Of a stretch of 64,000 nt of DNA, positions 42,165-50,742 are shown piece by piece. The translations under genes were made by a program, and so were the position numbers. The first letter of the stretch is position 1. The number at the start of each line of letters is the position of its first letter. The notes below the pieces were generated by a model. The model was not told the DNA's origin. It searched no databases and saw nothing but the letters and a program-made list of their open reading frames with translations. This DNA is from S015-6 sp964384945 (GTDB lineage: Bacteria > Desulfobacterota > DSWW01), in NCBI GenBank assembly GCA_964384945.1, contig CAYLMK010000005.1:186001-250000 (forward strand), read 5' to 3'.

Positions 42165-43117
42165 CGGGTTCTCCCTCCCTCCGCGGCGATGCGCTCGTCC
42201 TCGAGCTCGATCAGGTGCGTGAACGCATCCTCGAGGCTGGGTCGGATCGGGCGCACCCGGGCTCCGGGCAGCCCGCGGTCGGCGAGCAACCGGCGGAGGG
42301 TGTCGGCCGCCGCAGAGCCGTCCTCGAGCAGTACGCGGGTCGTCAGGCCGAAGATCTGGGCCCGCCTGACCCGGGAGTCCGGGGCCAGCCGCTCCGCAAC
42401 CTCCCGGGGCGGAGGCCCGGAGACCTCGAACAGGGCCCCCTGCATCCACTCGGTCACCAAGGAGCGGGGCGAGGCCTCCGCGATCTTGCGGCCCGAGTAG
42501 ATCAGGATCAGACAGTCGCAGTGCTCGGCCTCGTCCATGTAATGGGTGGTCACGAACACCGTCACCCCTTGCCGGCGAAGCTCGGAAATGAGGTCCCAGA
42601 AGTCCCTGCGGCTGGAGGGGTCCACCCCTGCGGTCGGCTCGTCCAGGAACACGATCCGGGGCTCGTGCAGGATGGCGGCGCCGAGGGCGAGCCGCTGCTT
42701 GACGCCGCCGGCCAGGGTCCCGGTCAGTCGATGCTCGTGCCCGCGAAGGCCCGCGATTCTCAAGGCCAGCTCGATCCGACCGGCCCGTCGCCTGCGCGGG
42801 ATGCCGTAAACGCCCGCGTAGAAGGCGAGGTTCTGCCTGACCGTCAGATCCGCGTACAGCGAGAACTTCTGGCTCATGTACCCGATGTTCTCCTTGATCC
42901 GGTCCGGCTCGCGGGCCGCGTCGAATCCGGCCACCGTGGCCCTGCCCGCCGTGGGCGTCAAGAGGCCGCAGAGCATGCGAATCGTCGTTGTCTTGCCCGC
43001 TCCGTTCGGGCCGAGGAATCCGAAGATGGAGCCTTCGCCCACCTCGAAGGAGACCCGGTCGACGGCGGTGAACGAGCCGAACCGCTTCACGAGCCCCTCG
43101 GCTTTGACGGCTGTCAT
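42161..43117 (-). CDS. ABC transporter ATPase, second of a YbhF-like pair
   Basis: A 318-residue cytosolic ATPase. Walker A is GPNGAGKTT (about 37-45), Q-loop MSQKFSLYADL, Walker B IVFLDEPTAGVDP, and the H-loop VTTHYMDEAEHC. The signature motif is LAGGVKQR instead of LSGGQ, a departure also seen in the second nucleotide-binding half of YbhF. The C-terminal about 90 residues are an accessory domain (LFEVSGPPPREVAERL). In E. coli YbhF the two ATPase halves are fused; here they are separate genes. A 162-base gap separates it from the first ATPase gene. Confidence 0.94.
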   Translation of the reverse strand: MTAVKAEGLVKRFGSFTAVDRVSFEVGEGSIFGFLGPNGAGKTTTIRMLCGLLTPTAGRATVAGFDAAREPDRIKENIGYMSQKFSLYADLTVRQNLAFYAGVYGIPRRRRAGRIELALRIAGLRGHEHRLTGTLAGGVKQRLALGAAILHEPRIVFLDEPTAGVDPSSRRDFWDLISELRRQGVTVFVTTHYMDEAEHCDCLILIYSGRKIAEASPRSLVTEWMQGALFEVSGPPPREVAERLAPDSRVRRAQIFGLTTRVLLEDGSAAADTLRRLLADRGLPGARVRPIRPSLEDAFTHLIELEDERIAAEGGRTR

Positions 43118-43279
43118 TCTCCCCTCCCGAGCCAGGATACTGATAGACGGTCAATCTCCAGCGTTGCAGCGCCGATCCCAGGCGAAAGGGGTGGACGATC
43201 AGCCCTTGACCCTTTCGCCTCCGGGTCCCGGACCCCCGGCCCTCGACCCCTGGCCCCGGATCCATGCCCGGGCACTCCC

Positions 43280-44206
43280 TTACGGTTCTCTCCTCTTGAC
43301 ACCCTCGCGGGAGAGGAACACGTCCTCGAAATCGGGTGTTACCCGCTCGATCGACGAGGCGGAGATCCCGGCCTTCCCGAGCCCGGCCTCGATCGCTTCC
43401 CTCCCTGATCCCGGTCCGCAGGCAACCTTGAGCACCTGTCCCGAGGGATAGCATCGCAGCACGCCTTCCGCGCTCTCGAGTGCGGCACGGGCCGTGGAGG
43501 CCTCCGGGACCAGAACCTCGAAAATCCTCTCCGAAAAGGAGGCCAGAATCGCCAGGGGGCTTTCGGTCTCGAGGAAGCGGCCGCCGGACATGAGCCCCAC
43601 CCGGTGGCACCTCTCGGCCTCGTCCATGTAAGGCGTGCTGACCACGATGGCCACCCCCTCGGCCGCGAAGGCATAGAGGATCTCCCATAGCTCGCGCCTG
43701 GAAAGGGGGTCCACCCCTGTCGTGGGCTCGTCCAGGAGCAGGAGCTTCGGGCTGTGCATCATCTTGCAGGACAGTGCCAGTTTCTTGTACATCCCTCCCG
43801 AGAGCTGACCGGCCCGCCTTTGCGCGTAGGGCTCGAGCCGGGAGAAACGGTAGAGCCGGGCCATCCGCTCCCTGCGCTCGGCCCTGGAGACAAAGTACAT
43901 GTCCGCGAAGAAACGGAGGTTTTCCGCAACGGTCAGGTCGGCATAAAGGCTGTACTGCTGCGGCATGTACCCCAACCGCTCGCGGACCCGCTCCGGCTCC
44001 CGGTCCAGGCGCAGGCCATCGAGAGAAACCTGCCCCTGATCCGGGTCCAGGACCCCGACCAGGAGGCGGAGCGTGGTGGTCTTGCCCGCGCCGTCCGGCC
44101 CGACCAGCCCGAAGATCTCCCCCGGCTCCACGTTCAGGTCGACCCCGGCCACGGCCTGAATGTCCCCGAATCGCTTCTGAAGGCCGCGGGCCTCGAGCAG
44201 TGCCAT
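43280..44206 (-). CDS. ABC transporter ATPase, first of a YbhF-like pair
   Basis: A 308-residue ATPase with Walker A GPDGAGKTT, a Q-loop in MPQQYSLYADL, signature LSGGMYKK, Walker B LLLLDEPTTGVDP, and STPYMDEAERC at the switch position, where the H-loop histidine appears to be Pro or Tyr. A C-terminal accessory domain follows (FEVLVPEASTARAAL). The GPDGAGKTT form and lost H-loop His match YbhF's first half, suggesting unequal ATPase sites. It starts three bases after the adaptor stop, so the adaptor and this ATPase are tightly linked. Confidence 0.93.
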   Translation of the reverse strand: MALLEARGLQKRFGDIQAVAGVDLNVEPGEIFGLVGPDGAGKTTTLRLLVGVLDPDQGQVSLDGLRLDREPERVRERLGYMPQQYSLYADLTVAENLRFFADMYFVSRAERRERMARLYRFSRLEPYAQRRAGQLSGGMYKKLALSCKMMHSPKLLLLDEPTTGVDPLSRRELWEILYAFAAEGVAIVVSTPYMDEAERCHRVGLMSGGRFLETESPLAILASFSERIFEVLVPEASTARAALESAEGVLRCYPSGQVLKVACGPGSGREAIEAGLGKAGISASSIERVTPDFEDVFLSREGVKRREP

Positions 44207-44209
44207 GCC

Positions 44210-45079
44210 CTATTCCTCGACGAACCATGCATCCACGGGCATCCCCTTCTTGAGAATCCCCTGCGGATTGGGCACCCGCACCTTGACCTGATAGACCATC
44301 CGCACCCGCTCGTCGCGGGTCTGAACGTTCTTGGGCGTAAATTCCGCCTCGTCTGCGATCGTCGCCACCGACCCCTCCAGCCTGCGGTCCGGATAGCTGT
44401 CCGTGACCAGATCCACCCGCTGGCCGAGGCGGATGCGTCCCAGCATCGGCCCCGGCACATAGACCTTGACCTCCATGACGGAAAGATCGGCAAGGGTCAT
44501 CAGCGCGGAGCCCGGAAGAACCGTCTCGCCTGGCTCCGCATCGCGGCGCAGCACCGTGCCGCTCAAGGCCGCGTGAATGCGCGTGTAGCCAAGCTGCGTC
44601 TCCGCAACCCGAAGCGCGGCCTCGGCCTGTGCGACCTGCGCCCGCACGACCTCGAGTTGCGCCTCCAGGACCGCCTCCTGCGTCTCCAGTTCGTCCAGCT
44701 GTTTCTCGGTGGCCGACCCTGTGGAAAGGAGCTTCCGGACTCGAGCCAGCATGATGCGATTTCCTTTCAACCGGGCCTGCAGCACGCCAAACTGGGCCCG
44801 GGCGGACTCCACTGTCTCTCGGGCCTGCCCGACCTGGGCCCCATAGAGCGAGTCGTCGATCACCGCGACGAGCCTGCCCTGATCGACGGGATCCCCCTCG
44901 TCGACGGAAAGCTCGACAATCCTGCCCATGACCTGGGCGCTTACCGTCACCTCGACCGCCTCGACGGTGCCGTAGAAGGACTCGTCCCGCTCGAGGGCCT
45001 TTTTCTCGGTCCGGTACCGGTGCCCGAAGTAGCCGACCAGGACGAGGGCCACGACCAGGGGAACGATACGTCTGGCCAT
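44210..45079 (-). CDS. HlyD-family periplasmic adaptor, YbhG-like
   Basis: A 289-residue membrane-fusion protein. One N-terminal helix (about 5-20) is followed by the lipoyl half VEVTVSAQVMGRIVELSVDEGDPVDQG, a long alpha-hairpin of about 70-175 (GQARETVESARAQFGVL, AQAEAALRVAETQLGYTR), the second half HAALSGTVLRRDAEPGETV and a beta-barrel. The hairpin would reach the TolC-type protein encoded just upstream. The arrangement fits YbhG of the YbhGFSR exporter. The start is four bases after the TolC stop and has a GAGGTGAG ribosome-binding site. Confidence 0.93.
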   Translation of the reverse strand: MARRIVPLVVALVLVGYFGHRYRTEKKALERDESFYGTVEAVEVTVSAQVMGRIVELSVDEGDPVDQGRLVAVIDDSLYGAQVGQARETVESARAQFGVLQARLKGNRIMLARVRKLLSTGSATEKQLDELETQEAVLEAQLEVVRAQVAQAEAALRVAETQLGYTRIHAALSGTVLRRDAEPGETVLPGSALMTLADLSVMEVKVYVPGPMLGRIRLGQRVDLVTDSYPDRRLEGSVATIADEAEFTPKNVQTRDERVRMVYQVKVRVPNPQGILKKGMPVDAWFVEE

Positions 45080-45083
45080 CTTC

Positions 45084-46465
45084 TCACCTCCCGATCGCCG
45101 ACAGGGCCCCGGTTGCCGCGGCGAGCCGGATCTGCGCGTTCCGATAATCGTAAAGGGACTTGAGATGCTCCATCCGCGCCCGGGTAACGGCCAACTGGGC
45201 GTCGATGACTTCCACGTTGGTGGCGGCGCCCGCCGTGTAACTGTGCTCCGAGATCTCCAGCATCTGGTCGGCCCACTCCTGGTTCTCGGCCGTGCTCCGG
45301 ATCCGGACGGCCGCCTCCCGCAGGGCAAGCACCGCCGTGCGAACCTGCGTACGGACGTCGGCATGGGTCTGCACCACGGCCAGGCTGACCGTCTCCGCCT
45401 CGGCCCGCGCCTTGCGCATGCGGCGGTAGGCCTCCATCCCGTCGAAGAGCGGCACCTGAATGCCCACGCCCACGGTGAATACATGCTCCCAATCCACGAT
45501 CGAGAAATAGGGTTTCTCGTACCCGAACGAGCTGAGCAACTTCATGGCGGGCAGCATCCCCCCACGTTCGGAAAGGGCCATGGCTTCGGCTGCGGCCTGC
45601 GTGCGGCCGAGGACCTTGAACTCAGGACGCTCGGCCCGTGCGCGGTCGAGTTCCCGCTCCTCGTAGACCGGTTCGACCNNNNNNNNNNGGCCTCGAGCGG
45701 ATCGGTCAGCCGTATCCGGGTACCCTCCGGCAAACCTGCCGCCCTTCGAAGCATGACCATCGCCTCCTCGGTGCGCTGCTCCGCCTCGGTCACCCGCGGC
45801 TCCACGTTGGAGACTTCGACCATCGACCGCAAGAGTTCCAGCCGGTTTGCGGTCCCGGCGTCGAAGCGGTTCCGGACCTGCTCGAGATGGGCCCGGGCCG
45901 CGGCCAGGGCCTCACGCTGAACCTCTGCGACCGCCTCGGAGATCAACACGGCGAGGTAGGCCCCCGCCGTCTTCTCCGCAACGTTCAGCTTGACCGTTTC
46001 GACCTCCTGGCGGGTCGACTCGATCTGCTCTTCCGCCGCCCGGTGGGCGTGGTAGACCCTGCCCGAGGCGAAAAGAAGCTGGCTCAGGTTCAACCGGGCG
46101 AGGTAGTTGTCGTGGGCGCCGATCTCCTGCGAGCCCTGGACCTTCATGGGCGGCAGGTCGGGCAGCGGGCTCTCCACGACGGCGTCGACATCGATGCGCG
46201 GAACGTTGTCCAGATACCGGTAGCCTGCGTCGAGCGTGAGGTCGGGCAGATAGTTGGAAAAGACCTCCTTTCTCGCCTCCTCCCTCTGGGCGATGCGGCT
46301 TTCGGCCACCGCAACGTCCGGGCTGTGCTCCAGCGCATACCCGATGGCCTCCCGGACAGACCACTGGAGCGGTTCGGCTGCATGGGCCCCGGCGACCGAG
46401 CCCAGCAGTCCTGCGAGGACCAGCAGACACGGGGTTGCAGGGGATCGGTTCCAGCTGATTCTCAT
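45084..46465 (-). CDS. TolC-family outer-membrane protein, interrupted by an assembly gap
   Basis: A TolC-like channel protein. The N-terminal part (start at 46465) has a signal peptide ending AGAHAAEP, then the first repeat (SVREAIGYALEHSPDVAVAES, NYLARLNLSQLLFASGR). The C-terminal part (VGVGIQVPLFDGMEAYRRMRKARAEAETVSL, NVEVIDAQLAVTRARMEHLK) carries the second repeat. The two parts are in different frames on either side of a run of 10 Ns at 45679-45688, so the gap size is arbitrary and the frame break is an artefact rather than a true frameshift. It is the outer-membrane partner of the ABC exporter below. The stop is four bases before the adaptor. Confidence 0.85.
45679..45688. other. Assembly gap (10 Ns)
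   Basis: Ten undetermined bases inside the TolC-family gene. The reading frame changes across it, so the true missing length is not 10 bases. On the minus strand, residues before the gap end TDPLEA and those after begin VEPVYEE. Confidence 0.99.
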
Positions 46466-47103
46466 TTCGTGACTCCTCCATCCTGGGGGACAAGCACACC
46501 GTGCAGGAGCAGATGCTTGAAGGTCGTGATGAACTGGTCGAAGCGCAGGCCCTGCTCCGCGAGAAACCGCGGGTGGGCCACGTGGGTCAGGATGCCCTGG
46601 ATCATCTTGCCCGCCACGGCCGGGTCCAGATCGGGCCGGATCGTGCCCTCCTGCTGGCCCCGCTGGAGCAGCTCGGTGATGATGCCCACGGCCCCCGATC
46701 GGAACTGATCGATCCGGGCCCACAGCTCGGGCATCAGGACCTGGATGTCCACCATGAACTGGGTCGGTACGTTGGAGACGACGTTCTGTATCAAGATGTC
46801 GAAATGCCTCCTGAGAATCTGGTCCACCGGACCGGCGGAGGTCAGATTCTCGAGGATCGCCGGCACATGCCTTTCCACGCTTTCCGCGACTACGGCCACG
46901 ACCAGTTCATCCCGGTCGGCGAAATGGCGGTAGAAGGTGCGTTTGCTCATCCCGAGGTCTGCACAGAGTTCCTCCACCGTGACCTTGCGAAACCCCCTCT
47001 CCCGGAACACCCGATCCGCGTGGGCGATGATACGACTTCGGGTCTTTTCGATCCGATTCCCCGGGCCTCTGGGGTTCCTCTGTCTGGTGCTGATTATGTC
47101 CAC
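46462..47103 (-). CDS. TetR-family regulator of the ABC exporter operon (CecR-like)
   Basis: A 213-residue repressor. The helix-turn-helix is at about residues 20-60 (ADRVFRERGFRKVTVEELCADLGMSKRTFYRHFADRDELV), the classic TetR pattern, and the rest is a helical ligand-binding domain. The frame continues upstream to a TTG at 47172, but that codon is part of a TTGACA -35 box, so the GTG at 47103 is the better start and gives a normal TetR length. The stop overlaps the TolC gene by four bases. It probably represses its own operon through the inverted repeat at 47118-47132. The order TetR-adaptor-ATPase-permeases mirrors cecR-ybhGFSR. Confidence 0.92.
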   Translation of the reverse strand: MDIISTRQRNPRGPGNRIEKTRSRIIAHADRVFRERGFRKVTVEELCADLGMSKRTFYRHFADRDELVVAVVAESVERHVPAILENLTSAGPVDQILRRHFDILIQNVVSNVPTQFMVDIQVLMPELWARIDQFRSGAVGIITELLQRGQQEGTIRPDLDPAVAGKMIQGILTHVAHPRFLAEQGLRFDQFITTFKHLLLHGVLVPQDGGVTK

Positions 47104-47117
47104 TATTAACTCTAGAG

Positions 47118-47132
47118 ATACGTTAACTGTAT
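47118..47132 (-). promoter_or_regulatory. Candidate TetR operator
   Basis: ATAC-GTTAACT-GTAT: inverted ATAC/GTAT half-sites seven bases apart around a GTTAAC palindrome. It lies between the -10 box and the GTG start of the regulator gene, where a bound repressor would block transcription. Recognition by this regulator is inferred. Confidence 0.4.
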
Positions 47133-47143
47133 ATTTCGTTTCC

Positions 47144-47172
47144 TTTGTAGCAAGAATTCGGCTTCCTGTCAA
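47144..47172 (-). promoter_or_regulatory. Sigma-70-type promoter of the exporter operon
   Basis: On the minus strand: TTGACA (47172-47167), exactly 17 bases, TACAAA (47149-47144). This near-consensus promoter drives the TetR-TolC-adaptor-ABC operon and decides the regulator start at 47103. Confidence 0.7.
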
Positions 47173-47205
47173 GGGTTTTCTAAGGGGATAAGGGGAAAGG
47201 AACCC

Positions 47206-49278
47206 TCAACCTACGGAGACGCGGGTCGGCCTTCGGACCGATCCGTGCCTGTGCGGCCTCAGGACGGAATCAACCTTATCGTACAGGGCGGAGAGCCCCT
47301 CGGACTTCTTGAAATGAGCATCGATCCCCAGATGGATCAACTCTTCGTGCTCCTCGACCATCATCGGATGGCCGGTGAGCACGACCACCGGCAGATCCGC
47401 GGTCCTGGCCTCGTTGCGGATCCAGCGAAGCACCTCCTGCCCGTTTCTGCCCGGCATGAGGATATCGAGGATCACGAGGTCCGGGACACGGTGCTCCAGA
47501 AACCGGACGGCCTCGTCCCCGTCCCGGGCCACATCGACGAGGAAACCCTTGTCTTCCAACTGCATGCGAAGGGCTTCCACGACCGCCGCGTCGTCGTCCA
47601 CCACGAGGACCGAGTTCTTATCTTCTCCGAGCAGGGCCCGGACCTTCTCGACGAGCGCCTCCTCCCGAAAAGGCTTGGTGAGGTAGTCGCTCGCCCCGAG
47701 AAGGATCCCCTTCTCTCGGTCTTCCACAACGGAAATGATGAGAATCGGAGTGTCCTTGGTCGCCGGGTCATCCGAAAGCATCCCGAGCAGGTCGTATCCG
47801 CTCATGGTGGGCATCATCAGGTCCAGGGTGACCAGATCGACGTGGTGCCTGTGAACCATTTCCAGCGCCTCGCGCCCGGTGGCCGCCTCCAAAACACTGT
47901 AACCCCACCTCTGAAACTGATAGCGCAGCAACTTGCGCATGTTGCGGTTGTCATCCACCAGCAGAATGGTCTTCCTGCCGTTGGATCCCGCAGGGTCCGC
48001 CGCCTCGGCCTCGATGGACGAGGCGGCATGTGCAAACGCGGGCAGGGTGAAGCTGAAGGTGCAGCCCTTCCCCTTCTCCCCCTCCACCCACAGGTTCCCC
48101 TCGTAGTAGGAAACGATCTCCCTGCAGATCGGCAGTCCGAGGCCCGTGCCCCTGGGCTTCTCGGTCAGAGGGTCGCTCAGCCCCTGGCGGAACTTGTCAA
48201 AGATGAACTCCTTCTCCTTCTCGCCGATCCCGATGCCCTGATCCGCCACGCTCACGCGGATCCATTCCGATGCCTCCCCGGACCGCTTTCCCTCGAACAC
48301 CTCGGCCCGTATCCGGATCTCCCCCCCTGCAAAAGAAAATTTGACCGCATTCCCAAGAAGGTTCGTGACCACCTGCTGGATCCGGTCACGATCGGCAAAG
48401 ACGAATGGCAGATCGTCCGGGATCTCGATCTCGAGCCGGAGGGACTTCTCCTGCAGGGCGAACAGCTGTGTTTTTGCCGCATCCCGTATCACTTCGCCGA
48501 GCGACATGAGATCATCGTGCCAGACCATCCTGCCCGACTCGATTCGCGACAGATCCAGAAGATCGTTGATCAGCCTTGTCAGCCTTTCGCTCTCCGCGTT
48601 GATGATCCCCAGGAACTCCCTCCGGTCCGCGGCGTCCACCTGGTCGTAACGCAGAAGGATTTCCGAGAAGGAGCGGATCGATGTCAAGGGCGTGCGCAGT
48701 TCGTGCGACACGGACGAGAGGAACGCGTCCTTCATCTGGTCCAGCTTCTTGAGGTCCTCGTAGGCATTCTGCAGTTGCTCGGTGCGCTCCCGGACGCGGG
48801 ATTCCAGCTGCGCGTGAACCTGCTCCAACTGCCGCTCCGCTTCCCATTTGGCGCTCAGCGCCGATGCGAACTGCCGGATTTCCTGAGGATGAAACGGCTT
48901 GCGGACATAGAGCAGCTTCTCCGCCGGAGGGGCGCGCTCCACCACCTCCAGGGGGTCGACATCGGAATTGCCGGTCATCAGAACGATCTGGATCAGCGGA
49001 TCCAGCCTTCGGATCTGCTCCGCCGCCCATATCCCGCTCTGCCCGGGCGGCATGCACACGTCCAGGAAGGCCACAGCGAAGGGCCGCTTTTCGCTTCTTC
49101 CCTCCCGGACCGCAGCGATCGCTTCCTCCGCCTGCCTGCAGCAGACCACGTCGAAGCGCGCGGCCGACTGCCCGGCCTCTCTTCGTTCGTCGCACAGGAT
49201 GTACTTGTGGAAGTCCAGGACGAACTGTTCGTCATCGGCTACGAGAATACGCGGAGGCGGCGGTTTCGAATCGCTCAT
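47206..49278 (-). CDS. Hybrid histidine kinase, REC-HK-REC-REC
   Basis: A 690-residue cytosolic signalling protein without membrane segments. The order is: receiver 1 (about 10-130, phospho-Asp near 71 in AFLDVCMPP); coiled coil (ESRVRERTEQLQNAYEDLKKLDQ); HisKA with the phosphorylatable His near 191 (SSVSHELRTPLTSIRSFSE); HATPase (NLLGNAVKFSF, DQGIGIGEKE, GTGLGLPI); receiver 2 (Asp near 485, VTLDLMMPTMSGYDL); receiver 3 (Asp near 603, VILDILMPGRNGQEV). The ATG at 49278 is preferred; an upstream TTG at 49296 is in frame. A divergent HD-GYP gene starts 193 bases away. Output target unknown. Confidence 0.93.
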   Translation of the reverse strand: MSDSKPPPPRILVADDEQFVLDFHKYILCDERREAGQSAARFDVVCCRQAEEAIAAVREGRSEKRPFAVAFLDVCMPPGQSGIWAAEQIRRLDPLIQIVLMTGNSDVDPLEVVERAPPAEKLLYVRKPFHPQEIRQFASALSAKWEAERQLEQVHAQLESRVRERTEQLQNAYEDLKKLDQMKDAFLSSVSHELRTPLTSIRSFSEILLRYDQVDAADRREFLGIINAESERLTRLINDLLDLSRIESGRMVWHDDLMSLGEVIRDAAKTQLFALQEKSLRLEIEIPDDLPFVFADRDRIQQVVTNLLGNAVKFSFAGGEIRIRAEVFEGKRSGEASEWIRVSVADQGIGIGEKEKEFIFDKFRQGLSDPLTEKPRGTGLGLPICREIVSYYEGNLWVEGEKGKGCTFSFTLPAFAHAASSIEAEAADPAGSNGRKTILLVDDNRNMRKLLRYQFQRWGYSVLEAATGREALEMVHRHHVDLVTLDLMMPTMSGYDLLGMLSDDPATKDTPILIISVVEDREKGILLGASDYLTKPFREEALVEKVRALLGEDKNSVLVVDDDAAVVEALRMQLEDKGFLVDVARDGDEAVRFLEHRVPDLVILDILMPGRNGQEVLRWIRNEARTADLPVVVLTGHPMMVEEHEELIHLGIDAHFKKSEGLSALYDKVDSVLRPHRHGSVRRPTRVSVG

Positions 49279-49470
49279 AAAGAGCCCCGGCGGCAAATGT
49301 TTCAGGCATTCCTTCCCTGCACTTATGGATCGGTACTTCCGGCCGATAAGATTACCCGCCGCCCCGTTTTACCCGAAAAACGGTCTTGACTACAGATTGT
49401 TCCCTCCCCTGCCGATGTATAGGAACGGCTGGTCGCAACCGTTTCGAATTCGAATCTCCAGGGGGAAACC

Positions 49471-50622
49471 ATGGATCCGGCGCGCAAGGAGAACGTCACC
49501 CGTCCCGTCGACCTCGGGGAAGATGCCGGTAGCGTTGATCACGCCCTGCGGGCGGTCCATCCGAGCGACGGGGCGATCGACCTCTCGGCGGAAGGGCTGG
49601 CGGACGATCTGCCCCTTGTCGCCGACGAGGAACCTTCCCGGAGAAGGACCCCGCCCGCAAAGCTCGGGGCCTCGCTCTTCGAACGGCTCGGCGAGGTGAA
49701 CAAGGAACTCTGGCTGATCCTCTCGCTTCTGGCCCTTGCCGCCCTCATGAACTATCTCATCACCGGCCATCGGATGGTCCTGGGCCTCTACACCCTGCCC
49801 ACCCTGTTTTCCGCCTATTTTTACGGACGGCGCCACGCAACCCTCACCGCCCTTGCGAGCGTCTTTCTGGTCGGGCTCCTCGCGCATTTCAACACGAGGC
49901 TCTTCGACAATGCCATCGAGTCGCAATTCGTGCAGGGCCGCTGGTACGACATCACGGCCTGGGCGGGGATTCTGGTCGTCACGGCCTATGCCATGGGAAC
50001 GCTTTACGACAAGAGCGAGGCCCGCCTCCGGGAGCTGCGGGATACCTACCACGGGCTCCTGCATATCCTGCGGCAGTTCATCTCCAAGGACAAGTACACC
50101 GAGAACCACTCCTACCGGGTTTCCATCTACGCAACCAAGATCGCAGCCTACCTGCGACTCAGCCCCGAGCGGATCGAGGATGTCCGCGCCGCGGCCCTGC
50201 TCCACGACATCGGCAAGCTCGACACCAGCCGGCAGCTTCTCTACAAGGCCGCGCGGCTTTCCGAGGACGAGTTCATGGAGATGAAGAAACACGTAGAGAA
50301 GAGCGCCGCCATGCTCGAGCCGGCAGGAGGGGCCTTGCGCCGGATCATCCCGATCATCCTGGCCCATCACGACAAATTCGACGGCTCGGGCTATCGCGCC
50401 AATACGGGCGAAGAGATCCCGCTGGAGGCGAGGATCATCGCCCTGGCCGACGTCTACGATTCCCTCACAAGCGACCGACCCTACCGGAAGGCCATGTCCC
50501 CCTTCGAAGCCAAGGCGATCGTCACCAAGGGATCGGGAACCGAGTTCGATCCCCGCGTGGTCAAGGCCTTTCTGGCCGCCTTCGCCAAGGGCGAGATGGA
50601 AGTCCCCGAGGTGGTTTTGTAG
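49471..50622 (+). CDS. HD-GYP-type protein with two N-terminal helices
   Basis: A 383-residue membrane protein. Two or three helices at about 78-140 (LWLILSLLALAALMNYLI, YTLPTLFSAYFYGRRHATLTALASVFLVGLL) precede an HD-type phosphohydrolase domain. That domain has HSYRVSIYATKIA, the metal-binding HDIGK near 244, HHDKFDGSGYR near 299 and ARIIALADVYDSLTSDRPYR. In active HD-GYP c-di-GMP phosphodiesterases the middle motif is HHE...GYP; here it is HHD...GYR, so activity on c-di-GMP is uncertain. The N-terminal about 75 residues are acidic and probably disordered. GGGGGA lies before the ATG. It is divergent from the hybrid kinase and may share its pathway. Confidence 0.88.
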   Translation: MDPARKENVTRPVDLGEDAGSVDHALRAVHPSDGAIDLSAEGLADDLPLVADEEPSRRRTPPAKLGASLFERLGEVNKELWLILSLLALAALMNYLITGHRMVLGLYTLPTLFSAYFYGRRHATLTALASVFLVGLLAHFNTRLFDNAIESQFVQGRWYDITAWAGILVVTAYAMGTLYDKSEARLRELRDTYHGLLHILRQFISKDKYTENHSYRVSIYATKIAAYLRLSPERIEDVRAAALLHDIGKLDTSRQLLYKAARLSEDEFMEMKKHVEKSAAMLEPAGGALRRIIPIILAHHDKFDGSGYRANTGEEIPLEARIIALADVYDSLTSDRPYRKAMSPFEAKAIVTKGSGTEFDPRVVKAFLAAFAKGEMEVPEVVL

Positions 50623-50672
50623 CGCATCGGCCTTCCCCGCGGGCCCTCCTTTTACCTGAAGATCATGTTTCC

Positions 50673-50704
50673 TTGACTCTCCGCAGCCAATCCAATTAGA
50701 TAAT
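50673..50704 (+). promoter_or_regulatory. Candidate promoter for the double activase
   Basis: TTGACT (50673-50678), an 18-base spacer and TAGATA (50697-50702, overlapping GATAAT), about 40 bases before the GTG start. The local AT-rich patch supports it. Confidence 0.5.
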
Positions 50705-50742
50705 AACTCTCCTGCCAAACCGACGGGACGAGGGCATTTGCC

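Noticed and set aside
41034..44228. A single 1064-codon minus-strand frame covering the ABC genes
   Set aside because: Only its last 376 codons are a real permease; the rest is an alternate frame of the two ATPase genes.
49386..49423. TTGACT...TATAGG as a promoter for the HD-GYP gene
   Set aside because: The spacing between the boxes is far too long for a sigma-70 promoter.
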